Shown here in pieces: positions 55,851-64,000 of a DNA stretch of 64,000 bases; positions within the stretch are counted from its first letter, which is position 1; each line of letters opens with the position of its first letter. Position numbers and translations under genes: made by a program. A model generated the notes under the pieces. The model worked only from the letters and a program-made list of their open reading frames with translations, did no database searches and was not told the DNA's origin. Origin of the DNA: Hysterangium stoloniferum (lineage: Eukaryota > Basidiomycota > Agaricomycetes > Hysterangiales > Hysterangiaceae); assembly GCA_015178975.1 (NCBI GenBank), contig WHVD01000139.1:155745-219744 (forward strand), read 5' to 3'.

Positions 55851-58800
55851 ATGACTACGGGCAAGAATCAAACGTCTAGGCCTTCATCAACGCCTGGTAG
55901 CTCCATGCCTCGTCAAAAATCTTTTAACCTAGAACAACCCCGTAACGTCACCCTGAGGAAGTCTTTGTCGACTTTTCAAGGATCAGCTCCTCCGGAGGAT
56001 TCCCCCGGAGTAGTAGCTGGATCATCTACGAACATTCCCCAGCTTCCTCCAGGATCACCTCCTCCAGAGGATTCCCCCGGAGTAGTAGTTGGATCGTCAA
56101 TGAACATTCCCCTCGATCCACCTGAGGAACGCTCAATACTCGAGCAGTTGGACACCCCTGGAGTTAACATTGAGTCTAATCGAGCACCCACGCCCGTTCT
56201 CAGATTCCCTCCGAGACAGGTCATCCTTAAGCAGTTCCTCGGAGGTCATATGGTTTACGCCCAGCCCATCGATTACAAATGGGATATGTACTACACCGAC
56301 CGAATCCCCGAGGATCAGGTTACCCCCTTTGTGGAGGAGTACAGTACGGATTACCCTATTCTACCGGAGACTGTAGCAGTCTGGTTAGGGCGTTATCAAG
56401 CGATTTTATCGGCGCGGGATTTATTCACGCGACCAGGGAACCTTGAGGATTTGACCCAATCGATTCCTGAATGGTCGAACGAGGTGACGATTACTATGGA
56501 AGGAGGAAGAAGAATTCTCAAGCGGGAAGTGTTTTCTATGTTCCTTGAAGCACTTTGTACGCATGATGATGTGTTACAGATCCTGCATGTCCTGCTTGGC
56601 GGAGATCATGTTGTGCCTAAGGTTGACTACCAGTACATGTACATCCGTATGTTGGAGGAGTCTCTCAATGGAGTCACGCCGAATCTATCGCTGGCATACC
56701 TCACTTTAAGAGGTCGGTTGAAGCGAAACCAAAGAAGACTTGATAAGATGGTTTTAGAGGTACTCCTCCCCTATAACGACTCGATCCAGGTCCCTGATTC
56801 ACCTATCTCCACGACCAATTCGTTTGTTCGCAACTTAAACGGGTCCCCTGATACTCGTTTTCTGCATTCTCTCAACCATCCTGTAATATTGGAGGATTTT
56901 CCACTGGATTTGAGGACGCAAGTAATAGAACACCTTCAGGAGAAGAGGATTGAGGTCTGCGCTCCCTTCCATCAACCCCAGCCGTGTCGACTTCTGAACG
57001 CGACGGAGATCGAGAGACGAATCGCGATGGAACCAGGCCTAACGTCTTTCCAGGGAGATCACCGCTCTCGCGTCGCATTTGAGGGAGTCTCCAACAGCCC
57101 TAACTTCAGGGATGAAGCGACCACTCTCAGAAACCGATCAGTCGCCAACAAGGGTCGACCGTCCTTCTCCACGGCATTTACTGAGGGCATAGCTGGCCCA
57201 GTTGCTGGTCGAGGATCGCTTCATCCAGACGGTCCCCGCCATTCTCTACCGATCGCTTCAAACCCTTTCTTGCCATCAGGAGGACCCCCTAGCGATTCAT
57301 CTGGGAGTTCGAATACTTCAGACCGGGGAGGGAACTCAGGACGTGGGGAACGCCACAATGGAGTGCCTAATACCCCTTTTCGAACTCCGATGCGGTCTCG
57401 AGCTAGCGCGCTTATTGACGACTTACCTAAGGACAAGAAGGTCACTCTTAACACCAACGACCTCAAGATCAAATGGTCTGATCTCCCTGAATACGATGGA
57501 GCTCAATCCGAAGCCCTGGACTATATCATGGATATCATGAGTCTCGCGGAGATATCAGACTCTATGAGTGCGATCTTAGGAGTTGCTCTGCAAAGACGAC
57601 TCAAGGGGCACGCTAAGGTCTGGTGGAGCACCTTAGACCGTGAGCATCGTACTGAATTCAGTCAATCTCATGGGTTGTTTCTTTGGGGTATCGTCGAAGG
57701 ATTGCTCGGAACTCGTTGGCGTGAATCCTTAGCCTTAGAATGGGAAGCTATGAAATTTCGACAGGCTGGTCACGATCGTGAGACACCCGTCCACTATATC
57801 CAACGGAGAGTTAAACTTTATCGTTTCCTGTACGGGTTCCACCAGGACAGAGGGGATGAGACACACAGACTCATTCTCACACTGCCTACGGAATGGCTCT
57901 ACCTTCTTCAAGGACAACCCATCGATAATATCATGAGTTTACAGACTTATGCTAATAACCTGCAAGAAGCTCTGATTAACGCTTGGGTCCAAACACACCG
58001 GGAACGTTACAGGTTCCAGAAACCGCGCGTAATGTTATCGGAGGGTCAAGAATTGGATTTTAGAGTCACCGGCGACTCCTCTTCACCTAACCATATTCTC
58101 ATTAGTGAGACTAACGAGAGAGGCTCGACGAGAAGGACCATTCCAGACGTCGCTGATCCAAAACAGGGAAAGCGTCACGGAAAAATGTTCTTCGAGAGGA
58201 GTAACAAGAGGAGTTCGATCAAACCCACCAAGGAATGTTGGATATGTGGAAGTCCGGAGCATTTTAAGATAGACTGCCCTCAAGCTGGCAAAATGTCTTA
58301 TTATGTCTCTATCAACAAATGCTCCGGACAGGATATGTCGGAGGAAGCTGAGGAGCAAAGGTTATATGAAGTGGTTCATGGACTATCTATACAAGGACAA
58401 GTAAATAACTCTGATGACGAATTGACTTTTGTTTCCGTTTATTCGCCCCATGTCGAAGACAAATTAGTGCGGGAGGAAAATCAAACAACTGGTGAAGCTC
58501 TTCTGTCAGAAGCTTACGTATCCATACTCGCCGCAGATTTCTTCGAAAAAGGAGACCGGCTGAGTGTTCATCGGCAGGACCTTGAAGGCCTGATCGAGGA
58601 CTACTGTCAGACTGGAGATTCTCACGAACAAATCAGTTCGAATTCGCTCTGTTCGCCTGGAGCTGATGTTGACACGTTCCCGTTTGATCCCGGGAACCCC
58701 CCCGATTTACTACCGTACGAGAATTCGGATTCGGAGGACAGCGACGATGATCCAGTATTGGATTCCCCTTCGAAGCGTGTTCCTTGCCGAAGTGAACGCA

Positions 58801-59003
58801 GGAACGTAATCTTGTCCCTGCGCAAGGAAGGTAAGAGGCCTCGAATCCAATACCCTCGTCCCAGTCGTCTGATGAAGGAGGATACTACAATCCTTTATCG
58901 AAAATGGGATCCTCCCAGTGGTTACTCTAGCATAGGAGTTGCAGCGCTCCATGTTTTCGGTCATGTAGGAACTCCCGATTCACCCAAACGCGTTAAAATT
59001 TGA
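55851..59003 (+). CDS. Gypsy-5 gag polyprotein (1,050 residues)
   Basis: Starts MTTGKNQTSRPSSTPGSSMP, 76 bp after the LTR. Residues 1-120 are Pro/Ser-rich with a 23-residue duplication (PPEDSPGVV..GSS.NIP). Residues ~120-480 are a conserved region of unknown fold (VILKQFLGGHMVYAQPID, LQILHVLLGGDHVVPKVDYQ). Residues ~540-720 resemble retrotransposon capsid (DYIMDIMSLAEISDSMSAI, VWWSTLDREHRTEF, TPVHYIQRRVKLYRFLYGFH). A CCHC knuckle CWICGSPEHFKIDC lies near 795. The C-terminal ~200 residues are acidic. The frame ends at TGA (59001-59003) immediately before the protease; sister copies have AGG there. At 1,050 residues it is long for a Gypsy gag. Confidence 0.88.
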   Translation: MTTGKNQTSRPSSTPGSSMPRQKSFNLEQPRNVTLRKSLSTFQGSAPPEDSPGVVAGSSTNIPQLPPGSPPPEDSPGVVVGSSMNIPLDPPEERSILEQLDTPGVNIESNRAPTPVLRFPPRQVILKQFLGGHMVYAQPIDYKWDMYYTDRIPEDQVTPFVEEYSTDYPILPETVAVWLGRYQAILSARDLFTRPGNLEDLTQSIPEWSNEVTITMEGGRRILKREVFSMFLEALCTHDDVLQILHVLLGGDHVVPKVDYQYMYIRMLEESLNGVTPNLSLAYLTLRGRLKRNQRRLDKMVLEVLLPYNDSIQVPDSPISTTNSFVRNLNGSPDTRFLHSLNHPVILEDFPLDLRTQVIEHLQEKRIEVCAPFHQPQPCRLLNATEIERRIAMEPGLTSFQGDHRSRVAFEGVSNSPNFRDEATTLRNRSVANKGRPSFSTAFTEGIAGPVAGRGSLHPDGPRHSLPIASNPFLPSGGPPSDSSGSSNTSDRGGNSGRGERHNGVPNTPFRTPMRSRASALIDDLPKDKKVTLNTNDLKIKWSDLPEYDGAQSEALDYIMDIMSLAEISDSMSAILGVALQRRLKGHAKVWWSTLDREHRTEFSQSHGLFLWGIVEGLLGTRWRESLALEWEAMKFRQAGHDRETPVHYIQRRVKLYRFLYGFHQDRGDETHRLILTLPTEWLYLLQGQPIDNIMSLQTYANNLQEALINAWVQTHRERYRFQKPRVMLSEGQELDFRVTGDSSSPNHILISETNERGSTRRTIPDVADPKQGKRHGKMFFERSNKRSSIKPTKECWICGSPEHFKIDCPQAGKMSYYVSINKCSGQDMSEEAEEQRLYEVVHGLSIQGQVNNSDDELTFVSVYSPHVEDKLVREENQTTGEALLSEAYVSILAADFFEKGDRLSVHRQDLEGLIEDYCQTGDSHEQISSNSLCSPGADVDTFPFDPGNPPDLLPYENSDSEDSDDDPVLDSPSKRVPCRSERRNVILSLRKEGKRPRIQYPRPSRLMKEDTTILYRKWDPPSGYSSIGVAALHVFGHVGTPDSPKRVKI

Positions 59004-61235
59004 ATGGACACGGGAGCGGATCTTTCCCTCATATCGGAGGAATTCTACAAGGAACTGCAGGGCATGTATAAGTTGAAACAAGGACTCAAATTACGTCTAA
59101 TTCAGCTCACGGGTAACGCTAAGGTTATCGGATATGTTAATGTCCCCATTTACCTGGAGGACGACAGTGGAACGTTACTGAAGTTCGCGGCTGAAACTTA
59201 TGTCGTTAGAGGAATGACGGTGCCAATTCTTTTAGGAGAAGACTTCCATATTAATTACGAAATTGGTACTCTAAGAGATCAGCCGTTGGGATCTAGACTT
59301 ATTCTCCCGGGACGACAGGGTTTTATTCCAGCCAGTTCTTCTAAGGAACCTCAACCTTTGACCTTCACCGTCAATAAGGCCCCTTTTGGGAAGCATGAGA
59401 AGGAGCAACCCAAGCTCACCTCTCTCCCCGATAAAGGCGTGCGTACTGAAAGAGTCGCGCGAGCCTTGGAGGATTGCACTATCGATCCAGAGTCAGCCAG
59501 ACTAGTGCCCATTTTTGTTGAAGATCTACAGGGCGAGGAGTGGATTGTTGAAGGAATTGTATTGCAAAACGAGGACAGTTCCATATTAGCCACACCAATC
59601 ACGGCAATTTCAAGGAATAGTGCGGCAGTGCCCTTAGCCAATCCATCACTAACCCCTAAGACTATCCGGCGAGGGGAGACAATAGGGATAATTCATGACC
59701 CCGCTCATTGGGCTTACAAACCCAGGTCACTTGAGGAGAAAGGTTTAATGGCAGCAGGCGCGACCAAGATCGCACACCTTATTGAAAGTCTCTCTCAACT
59801 TGAGGAGGACCGTCAAGTCGCCTCAGAAAGACCTAAGCCACCTGTTGAACCAGAGATTGCAGACGATTTCGAACCGGCTGGTCCTAAGACGGCTGCAGTG
59901 GCTGATAATGAGGAATTTGCCTCAGAGGATCTTCACAAGTTAGTCAATTTGGGACCGGATATACCAACGGAGGTCCTGCCACGTCTCAGATCAGTTTTGA
60001 CTGAGAACGTTAAGGCTTTCGGAGTCAACGGACGGTTAGGGCAAGTGGAATGTAGAGTCCCTGTCCCCTTGAAAGAGGGCGCTCAGCCCATATCCATGCC
60101 TATGTTCCCCTCGTCCCCTGCCAATAGGAGAGTTATAGACGAGCAAATGGATACCTGGTTCGAACAGGGTGTCATTGAGCCATCTAAAAGCCCCTGGGGA
60201 GCGCCAGCCTTTGTAGTATATCGCAATGGTAAACCGCGGGTGGTCATCGACTATCGGAAACTTAACCATCTCACTGTTCCAGATGAATTCCCTTTACCAC
60301 GTCAATCGGAGATTATGCAAGCGCTGTCGGGGTCAAATGTTCTTTCTTCTTTCGATGTGCTGGCTGGGTTTACTCAATTAGAAATGTTGGAGGACAATAA
60401 GCCCAAAACAGCCTTTAGATCCCATAGAGGGCTGTGGCAATTTAAAAGGATGCCATTTGGGCTCAGAAACGGCCCCTCTAGATTTCAGCGCATCATGCAA
60501 ACGGTTCTAGCACCCTACTTGTGGATTTTTTGTTTAGTCTACATCGATGACATAGTCATATTCTCTAAAAACTGGGATGATCATTTGCTTCACCTGAACC
60601 AGGTGCTTGGCGCTATCGCTTCGGCCGGTATTACTCTCTCTCCCAAGAAATGTTTTATCGGATATAATTCGATATTGTTATTGGGTCATAAAGTATCTAG
60701 GCTGGGTTTTTCAACCGATCAAGAAAAGGTTCGCGCTATACTGGAATTGGCCCCACCCACTAAGGTTTCTGATCTACAACGGTTTCTTGGAATGGTCCTT
60801 TACTTTTCAGCATATATACCATTTTATTCATGGATGGTGTCCCCTTTATTCTCGCTCCTAAAAAAGGGAACACCTTGGACGTGGACTGCTGAACATGTCC
60901 GAGCTTATGAGGATGTTAAAACCGCATTAGGATCAGCTCCAGTGTTGGGACATCCAGTTAGTGGGATGCCCTACCGATTGTATACAGACGCTTCGGATTT
61001 TGCCTTGGGTTGTTGCCTCCAACAAGTCCAGAAGATGGCTTTAGGAGATTTAGTGGATACAAAAATCTACGCCCAAGCCAAATTGGCTTTTGACCGTGCG
61101 CAGGACGTGCCATCCTTTGTTCATCGGTACAAAACCAAACAGCCCGAGATTGAGTGGTCGGATTCGTGGGATCCACTTTTGAGGCGACTGAAGTTACTGT
61201 TGAACGAGTCATTGCATATTGGAGTCGCACGCTGA
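59004..61235 (+). CDS. Gypsy-5 pol part 1: protease, reverse transcriptase, start of RNase H
   Basis: It is in the gag frame directly after TGA, opening MDTGADLSLISEEF (aspartic protease DTG, residues 2-4). RT spans residues ~330-560: GVIEPSKSPWGAPAFVVYRN, RVVIDYRKLNHL, MPFGLRNGPSRFQRIMQTVL and the catalytic LVYIDDIVIFS at ~512. The thumb and RNase H start follow (YRLYTDASDFALGCCLQQ at ~655). The frame is lost at SDSWDP (about 61160-61175), where a 1-bp change shifts into the next ORF, so the last ~20 residues of this ORF are not original sequence. Confidence 0.9.
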   Translation: MDTGADLSLISEEFYKELQGMYKLKQGLKLRLIQLTGNAKVIGYVNVPIYLEDDSGTLLKFAAETYVVRGMTVPILLGEDFHINYEIGTLRDQPLGSRLILPGRQGFIPASSSKEPQPLTFTVNKAPFGKHEKEQPKLTSLPDKGVRTERVARALEDCTIDPESARLVPIFVEDLQGEEWIVEGIVLQNEDSSILATPITAISRNSAAVPLANPSLTPKTIRRGETIGIIHDPAHWAYKPRSLEEKGLMAAGATKIAHLIESLSQLEEDRQVASERPKPPVEPEIADDFEPAGPKTAAVADNEEFASEDLHKLVNLGPDIPTEVLPRLRSVLTENVKAFGVNGRLGQVECRVPVPLKEGAQPISMPMFPSSPANRRVIDEQMDTWFEQGVIEPSKSPWGAPAFVVYRNGKPRVVIDYRKLNHLTVPDEFPLPRQSEIMQALSGSNVLSSFDVLAGFTQLEMLEDNKPKTAFRSHRGLWQFKRMPFGLRNGPSRFQRIMQTVLAPYLWIFCLVYIDDIVIFSKNWDDHLLHLNQVLGAIASAGITLSPKKCFIGYNSILLLGHKVSRLGFSTDQEKVRAILELAPPTKVSDLQRFLGMVLYFSAYIPFYSWMVSPLFSLLKKGTPWTWTAEHVRAYEDVKTALGSAPVLGHPVSGMPYRLYTDASDFALGCCLQQVQKMALGDLVDTKIYAQAKLAFDRAQDVPSFVHRYKTKQPEIEWSDSWDPLLRRLKLLLNESLHIGVAR

Positions 61236-63079
61236 AAAGCGCGGAGTGTAACTATTCTGCTACTGAACGGGAAGCATTAGCAGCAAAGGAGGGACTGGTC
61301 CACTTTCAACCTTTCATTGAAGGTGAACATGTCCTGCTCATTACGGACCATGCAGCTCTGCAATGGGCTAGATCTTACGAGAACACTAATCGTCGACTAG
61401 CCGCATGGGGGGCAATATACGCTGCATTTCCAGGTCTCGAGATTTTGCATCGAGCAGGGAGAGTTCACAGCAACGTGGATCCACTGTCCAGACTCCCTCG
61501 GGTACCAGCCTTCGTGAGCCCTATTAGAGATGATTTGCAGGCTATCACCTCAACTTCTCTGGACAAGAATACTGAGGAAAAACTATGGAAAGACGAACCC
61601 GCTAAGAAGGCGGTCTTCTCTACCATACTCGATTCTATGGAGCCTTTTGGAGTAACTCAAAAGGTCCGACGGTCAGAATGGGATACTCATAACGCAATAA
61701 GGAATGACCAGGAAGACGAGTCCGACTTCGCATTGCGTCATCCTCAGCTACTAATCAGCATCGAGGAGGGATATATAAAGAAATTTCTAGAGGGTTATTC
61801 AAAGGACCCGGTTTTCAGGAATCTCTATGCTTTAGATACCCCTTCACCCAACGCAGTTGTTACTCCTTCTCACTACTTCTTGGGAGCAAACCGACTCCTG
61901 TACTTTCGCGACTCGGACTGGAAAAGTCGAGTCTGTGTACCCAGAACCATGATTAACTCGATTCTAAGGTTGGTGCATGATAACCCTTTTGAGGGAGCAC
62001 ACGCCGGAGGCCAGCGGTTGTTAAACCTGATGAAAGACCGGTTCTTTTGGCCGAGAATGCTACAAGATTGCGTGTCGTACGCGCGTACCTGCGATATCTG
62101 CCAAAAAACCAAAGTCGATCGCACCGCTCGTCAAGGAGCCCTCAGACCGGCTGACGTACCTTTTAGGCCATTCGAGGTAGTTTCTATGGACTTGATCACT
62201 GGACTACCCGATTCAGGAAAGGATTCGTATTCCGCAGTCTTCGTTGCTGTTGATAAATTGACACGCTACGCTATTACAATACCTACCTTTTCGAACCTTA
62301 CCGCTGAAGGATTCGCACAAATATTTGTCAAACAGGTAGCAAGCCCCTTCGGACTGCCCTCTCGAATAATCTGTGACCGGGATAAGAGATGGACCTGCAG
62401 GTTTTGGCGGGAAGTCTGTAAGATCTATGGTACCACCCTTGCGGTATCTTCGGCTCATCATCCTCAAACGGATGGGCAAACGGAGAATATGAACGCGACC
62501 ATAGAACAGATGCTTCGAGCCTATTGTGCCTCTGCTAAAGAAAGCTGGTCCCAGTGGATTGAGGTAGTCGTTCACGCATACAACTCGACTGTTCACAGTT
62601 CCACAAACTACGCCCCGGCCTTCTTATTAATGGGATACCTCCCAAGAGGAATGTCTCGAGTTCTAGGAGGTGACGAGCCCCTAGTTCCTAGAGAACTATC
62701 AGACAGCCCTATGGCCGACCAATGGATCCTTGAGCTAGAAAATCATCGGCAGATGGCGCGGGATTCCATCGCTCGAGCCCAAGAGATTCAAGCACAAGCG
62801 TATAACAAGAAGCAAAGACCTGTAGAAGATATCTCTGAGGGAGACTTTGTATTGGTCAACCCCCACTCCCTCGAACTGGTGGAAGTCAAGGGAACGGGGA
62901 AGAAACTGATACAAAGACGGATTGGACCATTTGAGGTCCTTGAGAAATTGAACTCTCAAGTATTTAGGCTTAAGATTCCCCCGGAGTATCCTATGCATCC
63001 AGTCATTAATCGGGATCATCTGCGGAAATATCAACCCTCTCCTTCCAAGCTAGGTCCGAGACCCAACTTGAGAACCTAA
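61154..63079 (+). CDS. Gypsy-5 pol part 2: RNase H and integrase
   Basis: The real sequence begins around TFEATEVTVERVIAYWSRTL (about 61170). RNase H: NYSATEREALAAKEGL and LLITDHAALQW. Integrase: HHCC zinc region (HDNPFEGAHAGG, CDICQKTK at ~305-320), catalytic Asp in SMDLITGLPDS (~345), Asp in IICDRDKRWTC (~406) and Glu in DGQTENMNAT (~442). The C-terminal DNA-binding segment has GDFVLVNPHSLELVEVKG, then VFRLKIPPEYPMHPVINRD. It ends TAA at 63077-63079 only because of a 1-bp change compared with Gypsy-1 and Gypsy-4; the chromodomain follows in another frame. Confidence 0.9.
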   Translation: MVGFVGSTFEATEVTVERVIAYWSRTLKSAECNYSATEREALAAKEGLVHFQPFIEGEHVLLITDHAALQWARSYENTNRRLAAWGAIYAAFPGLEILHRAGRVHSNVDPLSRLPRVPAFVSPIRDDLQAITSTSLDKNTEEKLWKDEPAKKAVFSTILDSMEPFGVTQKVRRSEWDTHNAIRNDQEDESDFALRHPQLLISIEEGYIKKFLEGYSKDPVFRNLYALDTPSPNAVVTPSHYFLGANRLLYFRDSDWKSRVCVPRTMINSILRLVHDNPFEGAHAGGQRLLNLMKDRFFWPRMLQDCVSYARTCDICQKTKVDRTARQGALRPADVPFRPFEVVSMDLITGLPDSGKDSYSAVFVAVDKLTRYAITIPTFSNLTAEGFAQIFVKQVASPFGLPSRIICDRDKRWTCRFWREVCKIYGTTLAVSSAHHPQTDGQTENMNATIEQMLRAYCASAKESWSQWIEVVVHAYNSTVHSSTNYAPAFLLMGYLPRGMSRVLGGDEPLVPRELSDSPMADQWILELENHRQMARDSIARAQEIQAQAYNKKQRPVEDISEGDFVLVNPHSLELVEVKGTGKKLIQRRIGPFEVLEKLNSQVFRLKIPPEYPMHPVINRDHLRKYQPSPSKLGPRPNLRT

Positions 63080-63084
63080 GAGAG

Positions 63085-63270
63085 TTGAAATCAGATCACG
63101 AAGAATATGAAGTCGAAGCTATTGTTGGACATAGGAAACAGCGAAATCGTCTGCTATTTAGGGTGCGCTGGAAAGGTTATGGACCCGAGGAGGATTCGTG
63201 GTTAAGCAGCACTGACCTTAGAAACGCTCCGGCACTTTTGAGGGCATACAAGGTGCTGTTCAACATTTAA
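63085..63270 (+). CDS. Gypsy-5 chromodomain (frame-shifted from integrase)
   Basis: KSDHEEYEVEAIVGHRKQRN, LLFRVRWKGYGPEEDSWLSS and ALLRAYKVLFNI, then TAA: the full chromodomain with its aromatic and acidic residues (Y, W, EEDSW). In Gypsy-1 the preceding integrase linker reads straight into it. So it belongs to pol and the separate ORF is an artefact of a 1-bp loss. Confidence 0.88.
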   Translation: MKSDHEEYEVEAIVGHRKQRNRLLFRVRWKGYGPEEDSWLSSTDLRNAPALLRAYKVLFNI

Positions 63271-63595
63271 CGGGATATATGCGCTCAAGGAATCATCTAT
63301 TCCCTCTCTTTTGTAACTTCCTTTCAGAAATATCTCAGTTATTCGTGAGCCATCTCGTTGGCTTTTATCTTTTTCATTTTTCTATCCCTTCTGTCGATTG
63401 GGACAACCATTAATGGCAGCGGACACATTTCCTAAAACCGGCCACAATTAATGAATTCTATTTAATGACCAACCGAGCGGAGTTTCAATTCAATATATAT
63501 AAAAAAAAAGTACACGTAAATTCGCATAAATTTTCTTATCTTTCACACCACGTCCTTCCCTCTATCTTCAACTTCACCACTTTTATCGCGTTATA
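63271..63595 (+). promoter_or_regulatory. Spacer with TATA-like run upstream of ORF3
   Basis: 325 bp without a gene. At 63491-63508 there is atatatataaaaaaaa, about 90 bp before the ORF3 start, a possible internal promoter. It is not seen at the same place in Gypsy-4, so the idea is weak. Confidence 0.3.
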
Positions 63596-64000
63596 ATGCT
63601 CCCTTTCCAACAAAACAAGCAAGTCCTCCCTAAGTTCAAAAAGGTCCAGCGAGCCCCGACAGCCAGTACATCCACGACCGGCGGGGGATCATCACCCGTC
63701 GATGCCTCGTACAGACAATGTCAGAGCAAATTGGGGTACCCAGGAATCAACCCCCCTTTCGACTTTCTCCTTTGGTGATGAGCCGGGAAAAATACCGGTA
63801 CGGATTGGAGCAAGCCGTTAGGCCCCTCCGTCAGGCCATCATCTGAGGAAGTCGCTGCTAGCATGCGGAAGCAGGAAATGTTCATGGAAGAACACAACGC
63901 AAGGAGACTCGCCCGCAAAAGAGAAAGGCGTGCTGAGTATAGAAGTCAACAGGAGGCGAGGGGAGCAAGAGAAGGAGTCCCTTCCAAGCGGCAGCGGCGT
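63596..64000 (+). pseudogene. Gypsy-5 ORF3, extra ORF downstream of chromodomain, two TGA, runs off window
   Basis: From ATG: MLPFQQNKQVLPKFKKVQRA, then a Ser/Thr/Gly stretch, ending FDFLLW and TGA TGA (63776-63781). The same frame stays open for 73 more codons to the window edge: GKNTGTDWSKPLGPSV, then a long, strongly basic, coiled-coil-like helix (MRKQEMFMEEHNARRLARKR ... GVPSKRQRR). The two TGA codons are likely former CGA (Arg). The start resembles ORF3 of Gypsy-4 at 13345. I do not recognise the family. Nuclear targeting or RNA/DNA binding would fit a basic helix. Confidence 0.6.

Larger units (their letters stand above)
55137..64000 (+). mobile_element. Gypsy-5: best preserved Ty3/Gypsy chromovirus, 3' end outside window
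   Basis: 5' LTR, primer site, a 1,050-codon gag, pol in two overlapping frames, chromodomain, spacer and ORF3. It retains most CG sites and long ORFs, so it is the youngest element. Defects seen: a TGA between gag and protease, a 1-bp frame change between RT and RNase H (about 61160-61175), a 1-bp change before the chromodomain (about 63075) and two TGA codons in ORF3. It probably cannot move unless these are sequencing errors or programmed. Confidence 0.94.

Noticed and set aside
61154-61235. Programmed -1/+1 frameshift between RT and RNase H of Gypsy-5
   Set aside because: Gypsy-1 and Gypsy-4 read through this spot in one frame, and the location within RNase H is not a usual shift site. 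A 1-bp mutation or sequencing error is more likely.

Overview
This window looks like nuclear DNA of a filamentous fungus, most likely an Agaricomycete (Basidiomycota). The pointers are chromodomain-bearing Ty3/Gypsy elements, a Ty1/Copia element, Tc1/mariner relics, and one host-type NLR gene (alpha/beta-hydrolase, NB-ARC, TPR array) with six GT-AG introns of 41-58 bp. I saw no tRNA or rRNA gene, no CRISPR array and no bacterial gene. Almost everything except the NLR gene is transposable element (TE), mostly inserted into other TEs. Family names LTR-A to LTR-H, and element names Gypsy-1 to Gypsy-5, are labels for this report only.

Layout. 1-9998: Gypsy-1, reverse strand, decayed, interrupted by a solo LTR-A (796-2152) and a solo LTR-C (4008-4653). 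9999-11060: half of an LTR-A and the 3' end of an LTR-G. 11061-13745: the 3' half of Gypsy-4 (integrase, chromodomain, extra ORF3). 13746-17236: LTR-G, LTR-D, LTR-C/D and LTR-A pieces. 17237-19633: Gypsy-2 (5' LTR and gag, reverse). 19634-31485: a Tc1/mariner relic that holds a partial inverted copy of the NLR gene's 5' end and a Copia element (21326-31170) with many nested LTRs. 31485-34794: a fold-back (long inverted repeat) structure. 34842-41165: the NLR gene and its TPR array. 41162-42794: a second, shorter copy of the fold-back interior. 43241-47887: LTR-B, then LTR-A, LTR-G and Gypsy-4 pieces in inverted order. 47888-55136: Gypsy-3, forward, hit by a solo LTR-G and an LTR-C. 55137-64000: Gypsy-5, the youngest and best preserved element, running off the window.

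Most insertions carry clean 5-bp target duplications, so the order of events can be read. Where the flanks do not match, the pieces fit LTR-LTR recombination. The clearest case is an inversion of more than 43 kb that split one nested stack into the two ends of the window. Premature stops in nearly all elements, and in the TPR array, are TGA where sister copies have CGA, which fits C-to-T decay at (methylated) CpG.

The most biologically interesting locus is the NLR-like gene. It is predicted to be an intact spliced 1,696-residue protein with 21 almost identical 42-residue TPR units that differ at only a few, regularly spaced positions. The same array continues past two TGA codons to about 28 units and is then cut by a TE. 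A second point of interest is an extra ORF downstream of the chromodomain in two of the Gypsy elements.
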